A stretch of DNA of 32,959 nucleotides from Lachnospiraceae bacterium (GTDB taxonomy: Bacteria > Bacillota > Clostridia > Lachnospirales > Lachnospiraceae), in contig JAQUUX010000036.1 of the NCBI GenBank assembly GCA_028693705.1, positions 1 to 32,959 of the forward strand. The letters are read 5' to 3'. The position numbers were made by a program, and so were the translations under genes. Below are positions 7,494-16,279 of this stretch, one piece after another. Positions within the stretch are counted from its first letter, which is position 1; every line of letters begins with the position of its first letter. Under the pieces are notes generated by a model. That model was not told where the DNA came from, did no database searches, and saw only the letters and a program-made list of their open reading frames with translations.

Positions 7494-8327
7494 ATGCGAA
7501 AGAGAGTATCAAAACAAAATCCAAAAAGGACACGCTTTATAATATTGCTTTTTCTGGCAGTACTTTTAATTGGAATTGCCTGCACGGGACGTTTTCTTGC
7601 ACCCTTTGATCCCCTGGAGGCAGATTTTACGGTAAGCCTTCAAAAACCGGGAGGTCTTCATATCTGTGGAACGGATAAGCTGGGGCGGGATATTTTCTCC
7701 AGAATATTGTGTGGCGCTGGAACATCTTTTTCATTGACCTTTTTGATGGTAACAGTTACGTCATTGACCGGAACAGTCATCGGAATGACAGCAGGTTATC
7801 TGGGGGGCAGAACGGATACGATGATCATGCGTTTTACAGATATATTGCTGGCATTTCCAAGTTCTGTATTTGCCATAGCAGTGGCAGGTATATTGGGAGC
7901 AGGAATATTCCACACAGTTATGGCACTGTCTTTTGTCTGGTGGACGAAATATGCGAGGATGAGCCGCGGTCTGGTGTCAGCCATGAGAGGAAAAGATTTT
8001 CTATGTGCAGCCAGATTTAGTGGAGTGAGAGGAATTTCCATGATACGAAAATATATATTGCCCAATATCATGCCACAGATGATGATCATGGCGACGTTGG
8101 ATATCGGGTCAATGATGATGGCGTTAGCCGGTTTATCTTTTTTGGGGCTGGCGGCACAGCCACCGGCACCGGAATGGGGTTATATGTTATTTGAAAGCAA
8201 GCAATACATGCAGACGGCTCCCTGGATGATGATTTATCCGGGACTGGCGATTCTGATAACAGTGATGATATTTAATTTACTGGGAGACAGTGTGAGAGAC
8301 TTGTTGGATCCTAGGCGGAATAATTAG
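7494..8327 (+). CDS. nikC: ABC importer permease 2 (nickel/peptide type, NikC-like)
   Basis: A 277-residue permease of the DppC/NikC branch that pairs with the preceding NikB-like protein to form the membrane channel. It has a first helix at about 15-34, then the family signature GTDKLGRDIFSRIL, then five helices. The EAA-type loop reads RGKDFLCAARFSGVRGISMIRKYILPN, and the conserved C-terminal GDSVRDLLDPR ends the protein. The gene begins one base after the stop of the first permease, so the two subunits are surely made together. Confidence 0.87.
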   Translation: MRKRVSKQNPKRTRFIILLFLAVLLIGIACTGRFLAPFDPLEADFTVSLQKPGGLHICGTDKLGRDIFSRILCGAGTSFSLTFLMVTVTSLTGTVIGMTAGYLGGRTDTMIMRFTDILLAFPSSVFAIAVAGILGAGIFHTVMALSFVWWTKYARMSRGLVSAMRGKDFLCAARFSGVRGISMIRKYILPNIMPQMMIMATLDIGSMMMALAGLSFLGLAAQPPAPEWGYMLFESKQYMQTAPWMMIYPGLAILITVMIFNLLGDSVRDLLDPRRNN

Positions 8328-8354
8328 TAAACGAAAAAAAGGAGAGAATCCATT

Positions 8355-9941
8355 ATGAATAAAAGAATAATCAGTTTTCTATTGGCCATAGTTCTTTGTA
8401 TGGGAATGGCCACAGGCTGCGGAAACAATGATCATACCGGAACACAGACAGAAGGAAATGAAGCCGGAGAACAATCGGTGTCCGCAGAGAATGTTTCTGA
8501 TGAAAAACATTTAAATGTGGCGTTGTTCTGGGTTAGTACTTCTGTGGATCCTGCTATGAATTACGATGGCTGGGTGTTATCACGAGTAGGTGCAGGGGAA
8601 ACACTGGTCAGACTGAATATGGAAGCAGAACCGGAAGCTTGTCTTGCTGATTCCTGGGAACAGACGGATGAAAATACATGGGTATTTCATATACGGGAAG
8701 GAGTTACTTTTTCCAATGGAAAAGGCGTAACTGCCGAAGCCTGTAAAAATGCAATTGAAAGAGCATTTACAAGAAATGTCAGAGCAACGGAATATTTTAA
8801 TCCGGTCAGCATCGAGGCAGATGAGCAGACACTGACTATCAGGACACAAGAACCTTGTGGAGCTTTACTGAATAATTTGTGTGAGCCTCTTTTTTCAATT
8901 ATCGATACAGAAGCGAAAGAAGAAACTATTGCCTATGCGCCGGTTTGTACCGGACCGTATATTATTACAGAATATGTGCCGGATGTAAAAGTAGAACTTG
9001 TAAAAAATGAAAATTACTGGGACGGGGAACCGGGGCTGGATTCTATCACAGTAACCCAGGTGGCTGATTCAGACAGTCGGGTGCTTGCATTACAATCTGA
9101 AGAAGTAGATTTGACGAACACGGTGGATAATTCCAGTCTGGAATTATTCAGAGATGAAAGTAAGTATGAGATCCATGAAACCATTGGTCCGCGTACCAAT
9201 GTGGTATATATGAACCGGGACAACAAATTTCTAAGTGAATTAGCGATTCGACAGGCTATTTCTTACAGTATAGACAGAGATACTTATGCAGGTCTGATCG
9301 GTGGTGAAAAAGGTGTGGGTATTTATTCTACAGCACTTGCCTGTGGTGAGGGTATTACGGATACCTATACTTATGATCCTGAGAAAGCCGGAGAGGTACT
9401 GGATGCAGCAGGTTTTACAGATACAGATGGAGATGGTATCAGAGAAAAAGATGGGGAACCTATTATATTAGATTATTATCTGGCAGCAGACCATGGCTCC
9501 AGTGATGCGGCGATTATTGCCCAGGCAATTCAATCCGATGTGGGTAAAGTCGGAATACAGATTCATCTGGTACAGACAGAGAATATGGCAGACATCAAGG
9601 ATTCCCGTACTTTTGATCTTTGTTCAGCCAATGATTCCACGGCGCCCACAGCTGACCCGGAGGTTTTCCTGATCCAACATTATCTGACGGGAGGGGCCGG
9701 AAATTATACCTATTATACAGACGAGAAAACAGATGCCATGATTCGGGAGCTGTCTTCTACTTTTGGAACTGAGGAACGTCAGGATAAGGCAAGAGAAATC
9801 AGTCAGCGCATCCTGGATGATGCCACCTGTCTGTATGTGAGCTACATCACCGGGAATACGGTAAATACCACAAAGGTAAAAAATGTGGAGCAGTTTCCTA
9901 TTGATTATTATGTGATTACCAAGGATATTACTATGGAATAG
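8355..9941 (+). CDS. nikA: nickel/peptide-type substrate-binding lipoprotein (SBP family 5, NikA-like)
   Basis: A 528-residue extracellular binding protein that would capture nickel, free or chelated, and deliver it to the two permeases. A lipoprotein signal with hydrophobic core FLLAIVLCMGMATGC puts the lipid-modified Cys at residue 22. A low-complexity acidic linker (about 23-50) leads to the family 5 binding domain with LADSWEQTDENTWVFHIREGVTFSNG, the CTGPYII segment and LAIRQAISYSIDR. A DTDGDGIREKDG stretch looks like a calcium-binding loop and is common in this family. Nickel specificity is inferred from the operon; by sequence alone a peptide-binding protein would be equally likely. Confidence 0.85.
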   Translation: MNKRIISFLLAIVLCMGMATGCGNNDHTGTQTEGNEAGEQSVSAENVSDEKHLNVALFWVSTSVDPAMNYDGWVLSRVGAGETLVRLNMEAEPEACLADSWEQTDENTWVFHIREGVTFSNGKGVTAEACKNAIERAFTRNVRATEYFNPVSIEADEQTLTIRTQEPCGALLNNLCEPLFSIIDTEAKEETIAYAPVCTGPYIITEYVPDVKVELVKNENYWDGEPGLDSITVTQVADSDSRVLALQSEEVDLTNTVDNSSLELFRDESKYEIHETIGPRTNVVYMNRDNKFLSELAIRQAISYSIDRDTYAGLIGGEKGVGIYSTALACGEGITDTYTYDPEKAGEVLDAAGFTDTDGDGIREKDGEPIILDYYLAADHGSSDAAIIAQAIQSDVGKVGIQIHLVQTENMADIKDSRTFDLCSANDSTAPTADPEVFLIQHYLTGGAGNYTYYTDEKTDAMIRELSSTFGTEERQDKAREISQRILDDATCLYVSYITGNTVNTTKVKNVEQFPIDYYVITKDITME

Positions 9942-9994
9942 TGTAAAGAGCTTCTTTACAGGAGAATGGTTCTACGGAAGGGATTAACAATCAG

Positions 9995-11593
9995 ATGCAG
10001 TCCAATTTGCTGGAATTAAATCATGTGACAATTACATATCAGAATGCAGAAACACCGGCAGTAAAAGACATCAGTTTTCGGATACCGGAAGAATCCATAG
10101 TCTGTATCGTAGGAGAAAGCGGCAGTGGAAAGTCCACTCTGATTCGTTCGCTTCCAGGGCTTTTAACGGAGCAAAACGCTGTAATCGATGGAGAGGCTCT
10201 TTTTAAAGGACAGAACTTATATCTGTTAAAAGAAAAACAACTTCAGGATATTCGTGGCAATAGCATTTCTATGATTTTTCAGGATGCAGGACAATACATG
10301 GATGGAAAACGAAAAATCGGTTATCAGTTTGTGGAAAGCATCCGCAGCCATAGAAAGATTGGAAAAAAGCAAGCCTGTGAAATGGCAAAGAAAATGCTTG
10401 CCAGTCTTTCCATGAAAGACCCGGAACGAATCATGAATGCCTATCCGTTTGAATTATCAGGAGGTATGAGACAGCGGATTGCTATTGCTATGGCGATGAT
10501 TTTGGCACCGGATTTACTGTTGGCAGACGAGCCAACCAGTGCGCTGGACGTATCCATACAGGCACAGGTGGTTCAATTGATGATGGAGATGCGAGAGCAG
10601 TTTCATACCTCGATTTTAATGGTTACCCACAATATTGGTGTGGCGGCGCATATGGCAGACTATATTGCAGTCATGAAACAGGGGATTTTGCAGGAATTTG
10701 GCACCAGAGATGAGGTGATACTTCATCCAAAGAGTGAGTATACGAGACAGATTCTGGCGGCGGTGCCAACTTTGCGGGCAATAGAAACGAAGCAGGATAT
10801 CTCAAAAACTTCCGTTTTAGCGGTTCGAGATGTCAGTAAAAGATTTCGCCTGGGCAGGAATATCCGTTGTCGATCAGCTGATAATTATCAATTGATAGCA
10901 GTCAAACAGGTAAGCTTTGAAATAGCAAAGGGAAAATGCCTGGCCTTGGTAGGCGAAAGCGGCAGTGGCAAGAGTACCATTGCCAGAATGATAACAGGCA
11001 TCGTCCCGGTTTCGGAAGGAAACATTTTCTTCATGGGACAGGATGTGACCCATTTGGGGTATGAGCCCTGGAGACAGCTGCGAAGATCCATACAGCTTGT
11101 ATTCCAGGATCCTATGGACGCATTTAGCCCCAGAATGAAAATTGGAACTTTTTTGTGTGAACCTTATGTGAATTATAAAATATGTTCCAAAAAAGAAGCA
11201 AAGCTGCATGCCGTAAAACTTTTAGAAAAAGTTGAACTCAAGGCTTCTTATATGGAGAAATATCCCCATGAACTAAGTGGTGGGGAATTGCAGAGGGTAG
11301 TCATTGCAAGAGCACTGGCGGTTCATCCTAAACTGTTAATTTGTGATGAGATTACCAGTGCTTTGGACGCCACGACACAGAAGGAAATCATAGATTTGCT
11401 GTTGCAGTTAAGAAAAGATGAGCAACTTGCCCTGCTGTTCATATCCCATGATCTGGCATTGGTGCAGCGCATCGCAGATCATATTCTGGTCATGAAAGAC
11501 GGGACGGTTGTAGAAGAATTGGAAAGTGGAGAGCTACTGCAGGCAAAGCATGAATATAGTCAGAAACTGTTACAGGCAGTTTATAACATATAG
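9995..11593 (+). CDS. nikDE: fused double-ATPase subunit of the nickel/peptide-type ABC importer (NikD-NikE fusion)
   Basis: A 532-residue cytoplasmic protein with two complete ABC ATPase domains, replacing the separate NikD/NikE (DppD/DppF) subunits. The first domain has Walker A GESGSGKST at 40-48, signature LSGGMRQR and Walker B LLLADEPTSALD. The second has Walker A near residue 320, signature LSGGELQR and Walker B LLICDEITSALD, where Ile replaces the usual Pro. A His-switch is visible in each (VTHN, ISHD). The linker around 270-300 carries basic residues. It follows the binding protein after 53 bases and precedes larE by nine. One polypeptide guarantees a 1:1 ratio of the two ATPases. Confidence 0.88.
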   Translation: MQSNLLELNHVTITYQNAETPAVKDISFRIPEESIVCIVGESGSGKSTLIRSLPGLLTEQNAVIDGEALFKGQNLYLLKEKQLQDIRGNSISMIFQDAGQYMDGKRKIGYQFVESIRSHRKIGKKQACEMAKKMLASLSMKDPERIMNAYPFELSGGMRQRIAIAMAMILAPDLLLADEPTSALDVSIQAQVVQLMMEMREQFHTSILMVTHNIGVAAHMADYIAVMKQGILQEFGTRDEVILHPKSEYTRQILAAVPTLRAIETKQDISKTSVLAVRDVSKRFRLGRNIRCRSADNYQLIAVKQVSFEIAKGKCLALVGESGSGKSTIARMITGIVPVSEGNIFFMGQDVTHLGYEPWRQLRRSIQLVFQDPMDAFSPRMKIGTFLCEPYVNYKICSKKEAKLHAVKLLEKVELKASYMEKYPHELSGGELQRVVIARALAVHPKLLICDEITSALDATTQKEIIDLLLQLRKDEQLALLFISHDLALVQRIADHILVMKDGTVVEELESGELLQAKHEYSQKLLQAVYNI

Positions 11594-11602
11594 GAGAGAA
11601 GC

Positions 11603-12361
11603 ATGTCACAAACATTAGAAGAATTTTTCAAAGAAAACAATAAGATTGCCCTTGGATTTTCAGGCGGGACAGATAGTGCTTTTCTGCTATGGAATGCAGT
11701 ACACTATGGAGCGGATGTGGGTATTTACTTTGCAAAGAGTGCATTCCAGCCGCTTTTTGAACTGGAGGATGCCAGGAGACTTTGCAGAGAACTGGGAGTG
11801 CAGCTACGTGTGCTGGAGCTGGATGTATTGCAGGATGCAGATGTAGTGAAAAATGATGAAAAGCGATGTTATTATTGTAAAAATCAGATATTTGGCGCTT
11901 TAAAAAGACAGGCATTGGCAGACGGCTATCATGTGATCATCGATGGCACTAACGCCAGTGATGATGTAAATGACAGACCGGGCTATCAGGCATTGCAGGA
12001 AATGGAAGTCAGAAGTCCGCTAAGAGAATGTAAGGTTACCAAAGCAGATGTGAGAGAGCTTAGTAAAGAAATAGGGTTATTTACTGCTGAGAAACCAAGC
12101 TATGCCTGCCTGGCAACCCGAGTCTGGGAACACCCGCTGACGACGGAAAGCCTGGCACGGGCAGAAAAAGCGGAAGCAATGGTGGCGGCAAAAGGTTTTT
12201 CGGATTTCAGGGTGCGTTGTCAGTATGAAAAGGCTATTTTACAGATGAATGAAGACCAGTATGATAAGGCGGTGGAACTGCTTCCTGAATTGCAGGAGGC
12301 ACTTGGACAGCTTTTTGAAAAAGTGGTTTTGGATGAAGCACCGAGGAAACTATTAATGTAG
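11603..12361 (+). CDS. larE: LarE: ATP-dependent sulfur transferase of nickel-pincer cofactor synthesis
   Basis: LarE activates the carboxylates of pyridinium-3,5-biscarboxylic acid mononucleotide with ATP and converts them to thiocarboxylates. The 252-residue PP-loop protein shows the pyrophosphatase loop SGGTDS at 20-25, the IDGTNASD segment near 114-120 and the C-terminal AIR-synthase-like half. Three cysteines stand out: Cys89 and Cys92 in RCYYCKNQ and Cys169 in PSYACLATR. The last occupies the place of the single sacrificial cysteine of the Lactobacillus enzyme. The three-cysteine pattern is that of LarE proteins that bind a [4Fe-4S] cluster. The start has a GGAGAG ribosome site and lies nine bases after the ATPase gene. 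Confidence 0.92.
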   Translation: MSQTLEEFFKENNKIALGFSGGTDSAFLLWNAVHYGADVGIYFAKSAFQPLFELEDARRLCRELGVQLRVLELDVLQDADVVKNDEKRCYYCKNQIFGALKRQALADGYHVIIDGTNASDDVNDRPGYQALQEMEVRSPLRECKVTKADVRELSKEIGLFTAEKPSYACLATRVWEHPLTTESLARAEKAEAMVAAKGFSDFRVRCQYEKAILQMNEDQYDKAVELLPELQEALGQLFEKVVLDEAPRKLLM

Positions 12362-12393
12362 GTATAAATAGCTAAATAGAAATGGAGGCAGTA

Positions 12394-13149
12394 ATGGAAA
12401 CAAGAGAAATACTACAGGCTGTGAAAAATGGAGAACTGACCATTGAAGAAGCCACGTTGAAACTGAAATTGGAACCCTTTGAGGATCTTGGATTTGCCAA
12501 AATAGATCATCACAGGGCACTTAGGCAGAATGCTAAGGAAGTAATTTACGGAGCAGGTAAGACAGGGGAGCAGATCCTGAAAATTGTGCTGACCATGAGT
12601 GCGCATGGAGACGACAATATTTTAATTACCCGAATGGACGAGAACAAATCTCAGGTGGTGCAGGCAGGCTGTGAAGAGATGGGGATTCCTTACTTTTATG
12701 ATGGTCTTAGTCATGTGGGAATAGCCAGACGCCAAAAATATAATACCGGGAATGGTAAAATCGTAGTGGTATCAGGTGGCACCAGTGACCAACCGGTTTG
12801 CGAAGAGGCGGTATTAACAGCCGAAACCATGGGAAATGAGGTCGTCAGGCTCTACGATGTGGGTGTGGCTGGTTTGCAGAGACTCTTATCCAATTTGGAG
12901 ATTATTATGGAGGCTAACGTGATAATCGCAGTGGCAGGCATGGAAGGGGCCCTGGCGAGTGTGGTAGGAGGTCTGGCAGACTGTCCGGTTATCGCAGTTC
13001 CTACCAGCGTAGGCTATGGTGCTAGCTTTCTTGGATTGTCGGCATTGCTTAGCATGTTAAACAGCTGTGCCTCCGGCGTCAGCGTGGTTAATATAGATAA
13101 CGGATTCGGAGCAGGATTTCTGGCAAGCAGAATCAATCATATGAAATGA
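12394..13149 (+). CDS. larB: LarB: nicotinate adenine dinucleotide carboxylase/hydrolase of nickel-pincer cofactor synthesis
   Basis: LarB carboxylates C5 of the pyridinium ring of NaAD and releases AMP, giving the biscarboxylic acid mononucleotide used by LarE. The 251-residue protein has a family-specific N-terminal part (LKLEPFEDLGFAKIDHHRALRQ, VIYGAGKT) and a C-terminal PurE-like domain with VVVSGGTSDQPVCEEA, VYDVGVAG-like LYDVGVAGLQRLL, and ASVVGGLADCPVIAVPTSVGYGAS read in short segments. An ATG at 12382 is also in frame, but its GGAGG lies within that codon run and properly serves ATG 12394. It sits between larE and larC, 32 bases after the former. Confidence 0.92.
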   Translation: METREILQAVKNGELTIEEATLKLKLEPFEDLGFAKIDHHRALRQNAKEVIYGAGKTGEQILKIVLTMSAHGDDNILITRMDENKSQVVQAGCEEMGIPYFYDGLSHVGIARRQKYNTGNGKIVVVSGGTSDQPVCEEAVLTAETMGNEVVRLYDVGVAGLQRLLSNLEIIMEANVIIAVAGMEGALASVVGGLADCPVIAVPTSVGYGASFLGLSALLSMLNSCASGVSVVNIDNGFGAGFLASRINHMK

Positions 13150-13177
13150 ATTCATTTAAATCAGGAGAGAAGAGAAT

Positions 13178-14506
13178 ATGAAAACACTATATCTGGAATG
13201 TAACATGGGAGCTTCAGGGGATATGTTAATGGGGGCCTTGGTAGATTTGCTGCCGGATGCAGAAGCTTTTTTGAAAAAGGTAAATCATCTGGGGATACCA
13301 GGCGTGGAAATTATCAGGGAAGAAAAAGCCAGTTTCGGCGTACATGGAACACATATGGTAGTAAAAGTACATGGCGAAGAAGAGGAAAGTATGGACGTGC
13401 CCATGGAGCATGTGCATCATGACCACCATGACCATGACCATCATGACCATGACCACGACCATGACCATCACGATCACGATCATGATCACCATCACCACCA
13501 CGAACACGACCATGGTTACCAGGACAATCAGGATAGTCACCATCATGCACATGAACATCACCACACTGGAATGACAGAAATTGAACATATCATTTCCAAT
13601 ATGCCTGTCAGTGATAAGGTAAAAGCTGACGTCCGTGCAGTCTATAACATTATTGCTCAGGCGGAAAGCAAAGTACATGGGACAACCGTAGAACAGATCC
13701 ATTTTCATGAGGTGGGAAATATGGATGCCATTGCAGATATTACTGCGGTCTGTCTTGCTCTGGAAGAACTTGCACCGGAGCAGATCATTATAAGTCCGGT
13801 CCATGTGGGTCATGGAGAGATTCGTTGCGCCCATGGTATTTTACCGGTACCGGCACCGGCAACAGCAATGATCCTTCAGGGTGTGCCATGCTATGGCGGT
13901 TCCATTGAGGGAGAACTTTGCACCCCAACCGGAGCGGCGCTGTTAAAGCATTTTGCAGATAAATTTGGCCGACAGCCGGTGATGACCACTGAAAAGATTG
14001 GCTATGGAATGGGAACAAAGGAATTTGCAGCAGCCAATATGCTTCGAGCCTGGATAGGAGAAACAGAAGCAGAAAATGAACAGATTATGGAATTGAACTG
14101 TAATCTGGATGACTGCACCGGAGAACAGCTGGGTTATGTGATGGATGTTTTAATGGAGGCTGGAGCACTGGATACTTTTTTTATTCCAATTATGATGAAA
14201 AAAAACAGGCCGGGGATTTTACTGAATTGTATCTGTAAAATGGAAGATGCTGAAAAGCTTTCCAGGCTGATTCTAAAGCATACAACAACATTGGGTGTCA
14301 GAAGAACTGCTTATGATCGTATGAAATTGAATCGGGAAACTACAACTGTTACTACTATTTACGGGGATGTTACTATGAAGATTTCCAAGGGGTATGGAAT
14401 TACCAGGATAAAACCGGAATTTGATGATCTGCTAAAACTTTCAAGAGAAAAAGCTGTCACATTGGACGAAGTTAGAAGAGAGGCCATGAAGGCAGTTAAA
14501 CTGTAG
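13178..14506 (+). CDS. larC: LarC: CTP-dependent nickel insertase of nickel-pincer cofactor synthesis, with His-rich insert
   Basis: LarC inserts nickel into the bis-thiocarboxylate precursor, forming Ni-C and Ni-S bonds at the expense of CTP. The N-terminal LarC1 part opens MKTLYLECNMGASGDM and includes IHFHEVGNMDAIADI and HGILPVPAPATA. The LarC2 part includes ELNCNLDDCTGEQLGYVMD. Residues 78-129 are a His/Asp tract with about 29 histidines, a plausible nickel store. In Lactobacillus plantarum the two parts are joined by programmed frameshifting; here they are one continuous 442-codon frame. It is the last gene of the operon and is followed by a long hairpin that could terminate it. Confidence 0.93.
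   Translation: MKTLYLECNMGASGDMLMGALVDLLPDAEAFLKKVNHLGIPGVEIIREEKASFGVHGTHMVVKVHGEEEESMDVPMEHVHHDHHDHDHHDHDHDHDHHDHDHDHHHHHEHDHGYQDNQDSHHHAHEHHHTGMTEIEHIISNMPVSDKVKADVRAVYNIIAQAESKVHGTTVEQIHFHEVGNMDAIADITAVCLALEELAPEQIIISPVHVGHGEIRCAHGILPVPAPATAMILQGVPCYGGSIEGELCTPTGAALLKHFADKFGRQPVMTTEKIGYGMGTKEFAAANMLRAWIGETEAENEQIMELNCNLDDCTGEQLGYVMDVLMEAGALDTFFIPIMMKKNRPGILLNCICKMEDAEKLSRLILKHTTTLGVRRTAYDRMKLNRETTTVTTIYGDVTMKISKGYGITRIKPEFDDLLKLSREKAVTLDEVRREAMKAVKL
13406..13564 (+). repeat. low-complexity His-codon tract inside larC
   Basis: Short degenerate tandem repeats of CAT/CAC and GAC/GAT codons encode the His-rich segment of LarC. Mixed synonymous codons suggest selection on the protein rather than simple slippage. 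Such tracts change length easily between strains. Confidence 0.75.
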
Positions 14507-14530
14507 GTTAGGTTGATGTAAAAGGGTCAA

Positions 14531-14665
14531 GAAAGTCCCACTATAGTACTTACCGAGGCATGCTTTCGCTACAGGAATTGCGTAACATCACATAAGCGCA
14601 TACACTACATGCGCTAAGTGATGACACATTCCAAGTACCTCTCAAAGTACTATAGCAGGACTTTC
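14531..14665. repeat. long-hairpin element, copy A (also likely bidirectional terminator)
   Basis: A 135-nt imperfect palindrome between larC and the convergent sortase gene. The outer arms GAAAGTCC..CTATAGTACT and their complement pair over 18 of 20 positions. An inner stem pairs CATCAC with GTGATG and AGCGCAT with ATGCGCT. T-rich tails flank it on both strands. It is a near copy of 16280-16413, differing at about ten positions. Confidence 0.8.
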
Positions 14666-14672
14666 TTTTATT

Positions 14673-15518
14673 TTAGGAGTCAGAACCAACCAAATTTATT
14701 CTTTCTACTTCAACAGCCTGTACAATAAAACGTTTGCTACCTGAAGTCCCCGAACAAGTGGAAAGCGTTAAAATATGGGAAGCTGCATTTAACTGTTCCA
14801 AATCATAGTCTTTATACAGGGAGAGCCTTGTTACTTCTTCTATATACTCATCATATTCTTCTTCTGTATTCACATCCCGATAAATATCGCTGGTATTTTG
14901 TACAAGATAATAGCTGAAAATCTGATATTTGATAACTTGTTCTTTTTGGAAAATATAAATCCAGGGAGCGCTGTTGCAAAGTTCGGCGGTTTCATCCTGA
15001 TAAAAATTTTTGAGTTTGCCAAACATGGTACCGTTTCGCATATTATGTCCAAAAATAAAAGTATTCATGCTGGTAAAATCCGGATTGTTATAAGCATCTA
15101 AAAAGATACAGCCGGCAATATTTTCTTCTCCGCCAAATGATTTGTGAAGATAAATTTCATCGTCTACTGTTTGCACAACGGGATAGCTGACATCTAATGC
15201 ATCTACATAAATCCAGGCAACGGTATCTGGATTTAAGGAAGATAATGAATCAAAGTCAAGACGGAGTTGTGGATAATTCTCTGGAATTGACGGAATTTCT
15301 GCAGAAATCAGGGGGGCTGTTTCTAATGTTTCTGTTTCTTCTATTGTGTCTTGAAGCGTGCTATATTCCTGCAAGGATTTTTCATACTGATCCATGAGCC
15401 ATCCGATACGAAGGAGACAGCCGAGCATTACAAAAATTGCAAGGACGTTTATTACTTTGTAATATTTTTTCAAAATTGGAATAGACCTTTCTATAGATGG
15501 AAATGATTTATGTAACAT
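14673..15518 (-). CDS. srtB: class B-type sortase
   Basis: A membrane-anchored transpeptidase that cuts a C-terminal sorting signal and joins the surface protein to the cell wall. The 281-residue protein has one N-terminal membrane helix (about 21-40, VINVLAIFVMLGCLL), a coiled or extended stalk to about 85, and a sortase domain. The catalytic residues are visible: His158 in FIFGHNM, Cys255 in TLSTCSG and Arg263 in SKRFIVQA. The TLSTC form and length fit class B. No good ribosome site precedes ATG 15518, and the flanking DNA towards the surface-protein fragment looks rearranged. Its natural substrates probably resemble the fragments at 15602-16261 and 32044-32565. Confidence 0.85.
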   Translation of the reverse strand: MLHKSFPSIERSIPILKKYYKVINVLAIFVMLGCLLRIGWLMDQYEKSLQEYSTLQDTIEETETLETAPLISAEIPSIPENYPQLRLDFDSLSSLNPDTVAWIYVDALDVSYPVVQTVDDEIYLHKSFGGEENIAGCIFLDAYNNPDFTSMNTFIFGHNMRNGTMFGKLKNFYQDETAELCNSAPWIYIFQKEQVIKYQIFSYYLVQNTSDIYRDVNTEEEYDEYIEEVTRLSLYKDYDLEQLNAASHILTLSTCSGTSGSKRFIVQAVEVERINLVGSDS

Positions 15519-15601
15519 AGTAATTTTACAGCTTTTTGCGTTTCTTCACAATGCTTGGGCGGAGAATGAATTAAGAAAAAATATAGGTGTTATCAACATA
15601 A

Positions 15602-16261
15602 GAATGGATAAGATATTTGCATATCAATTCTTTGAATGTAGATCTTTTGATAGATCCTAATTTTGGAACAAATGAAGCAAATGGTAATGTTGATAAGAAC
15701 TTTTACAACACATTAATCGGTGTATTGTTGAGAACAGATGCTAACTCAGATCTGACAGGAAAGGAACCTTCCTATACAGAATCAGCCGGTGCATTAGCAG
15801 ATAAAGAAGATGCATATTATGCGGTTGTAAACGAATATCTGAAGGAGCATATGTCTGAATTAGAGGATGAAACCTTTAATATGTTATTATCTGCTGCATT
15901 AAGTGTAAGTATAAATAATAAATATGCAGATAAAAATTGGGCAGGGAGTATTTATTTCCAGCTTATAAAAGATGAAAATGATGAACCGATTGTTATTATC
16001 GTTCCAGATCCTGAACCTACACCAACATCTGATAATGATGGGATTGATGGTTTGCCGGATACTTCACCGGATTCTCCTAATTATGCAGGAAATGTATTAG
16101 GTGCAACCCGTTCTGTAGAAACACCGACTACCGTAGAACAGGCAGTTTTAGGGGCTCGTCAGGATGTTAGAACCTCTGATGCAGATATGGAGTGGTACGT
16201 CGCCGCATTATTTGCAGCAGCTGGAATCGTATTAGTTACCAAGAAGAAAACTGTAGTTTAG
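15602..16261 (+). pseudogene. C-terminal remnant of a cell-wall-anchored surface protein (5' end missing)
   Basis: The frame opens right after a stop codon at 15599-15601 and has no ATG or ribosome site near its beginning (first possible start TTG 15617), and no signal peptide, so the N-terminus appears lost. It encodes a mixed helical region, a proline/acidic spacer (PDPEPTPTSDNDGIDG) and the tail LPDTSPDSPNY..GNVLGATR, then a membrane helix and KKK. The tail resembles 32290-32565 at the DNA level. The expected TGD-type sorting motif is degraded to RTSD. It lies back to back with the sortase, the two being enclosed by hairpin copies A and B. Confidence 0.65.
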
Positions 16262-16279
16262 GTTACTGCAAAAGACACA

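Noticed and set aside
13406-13564. Short tandem repeats as a CRISPR array or minisatellite
   Set aside because: The repeats are codon-level, in frame, degenerate and encode the His-rich loop of LarC.
13178-14506. Programmed frameshift within larC
   Set aside because: The LarC1 and LarC2 parts are in one uninterrupted frame, so no frameshift is needed.
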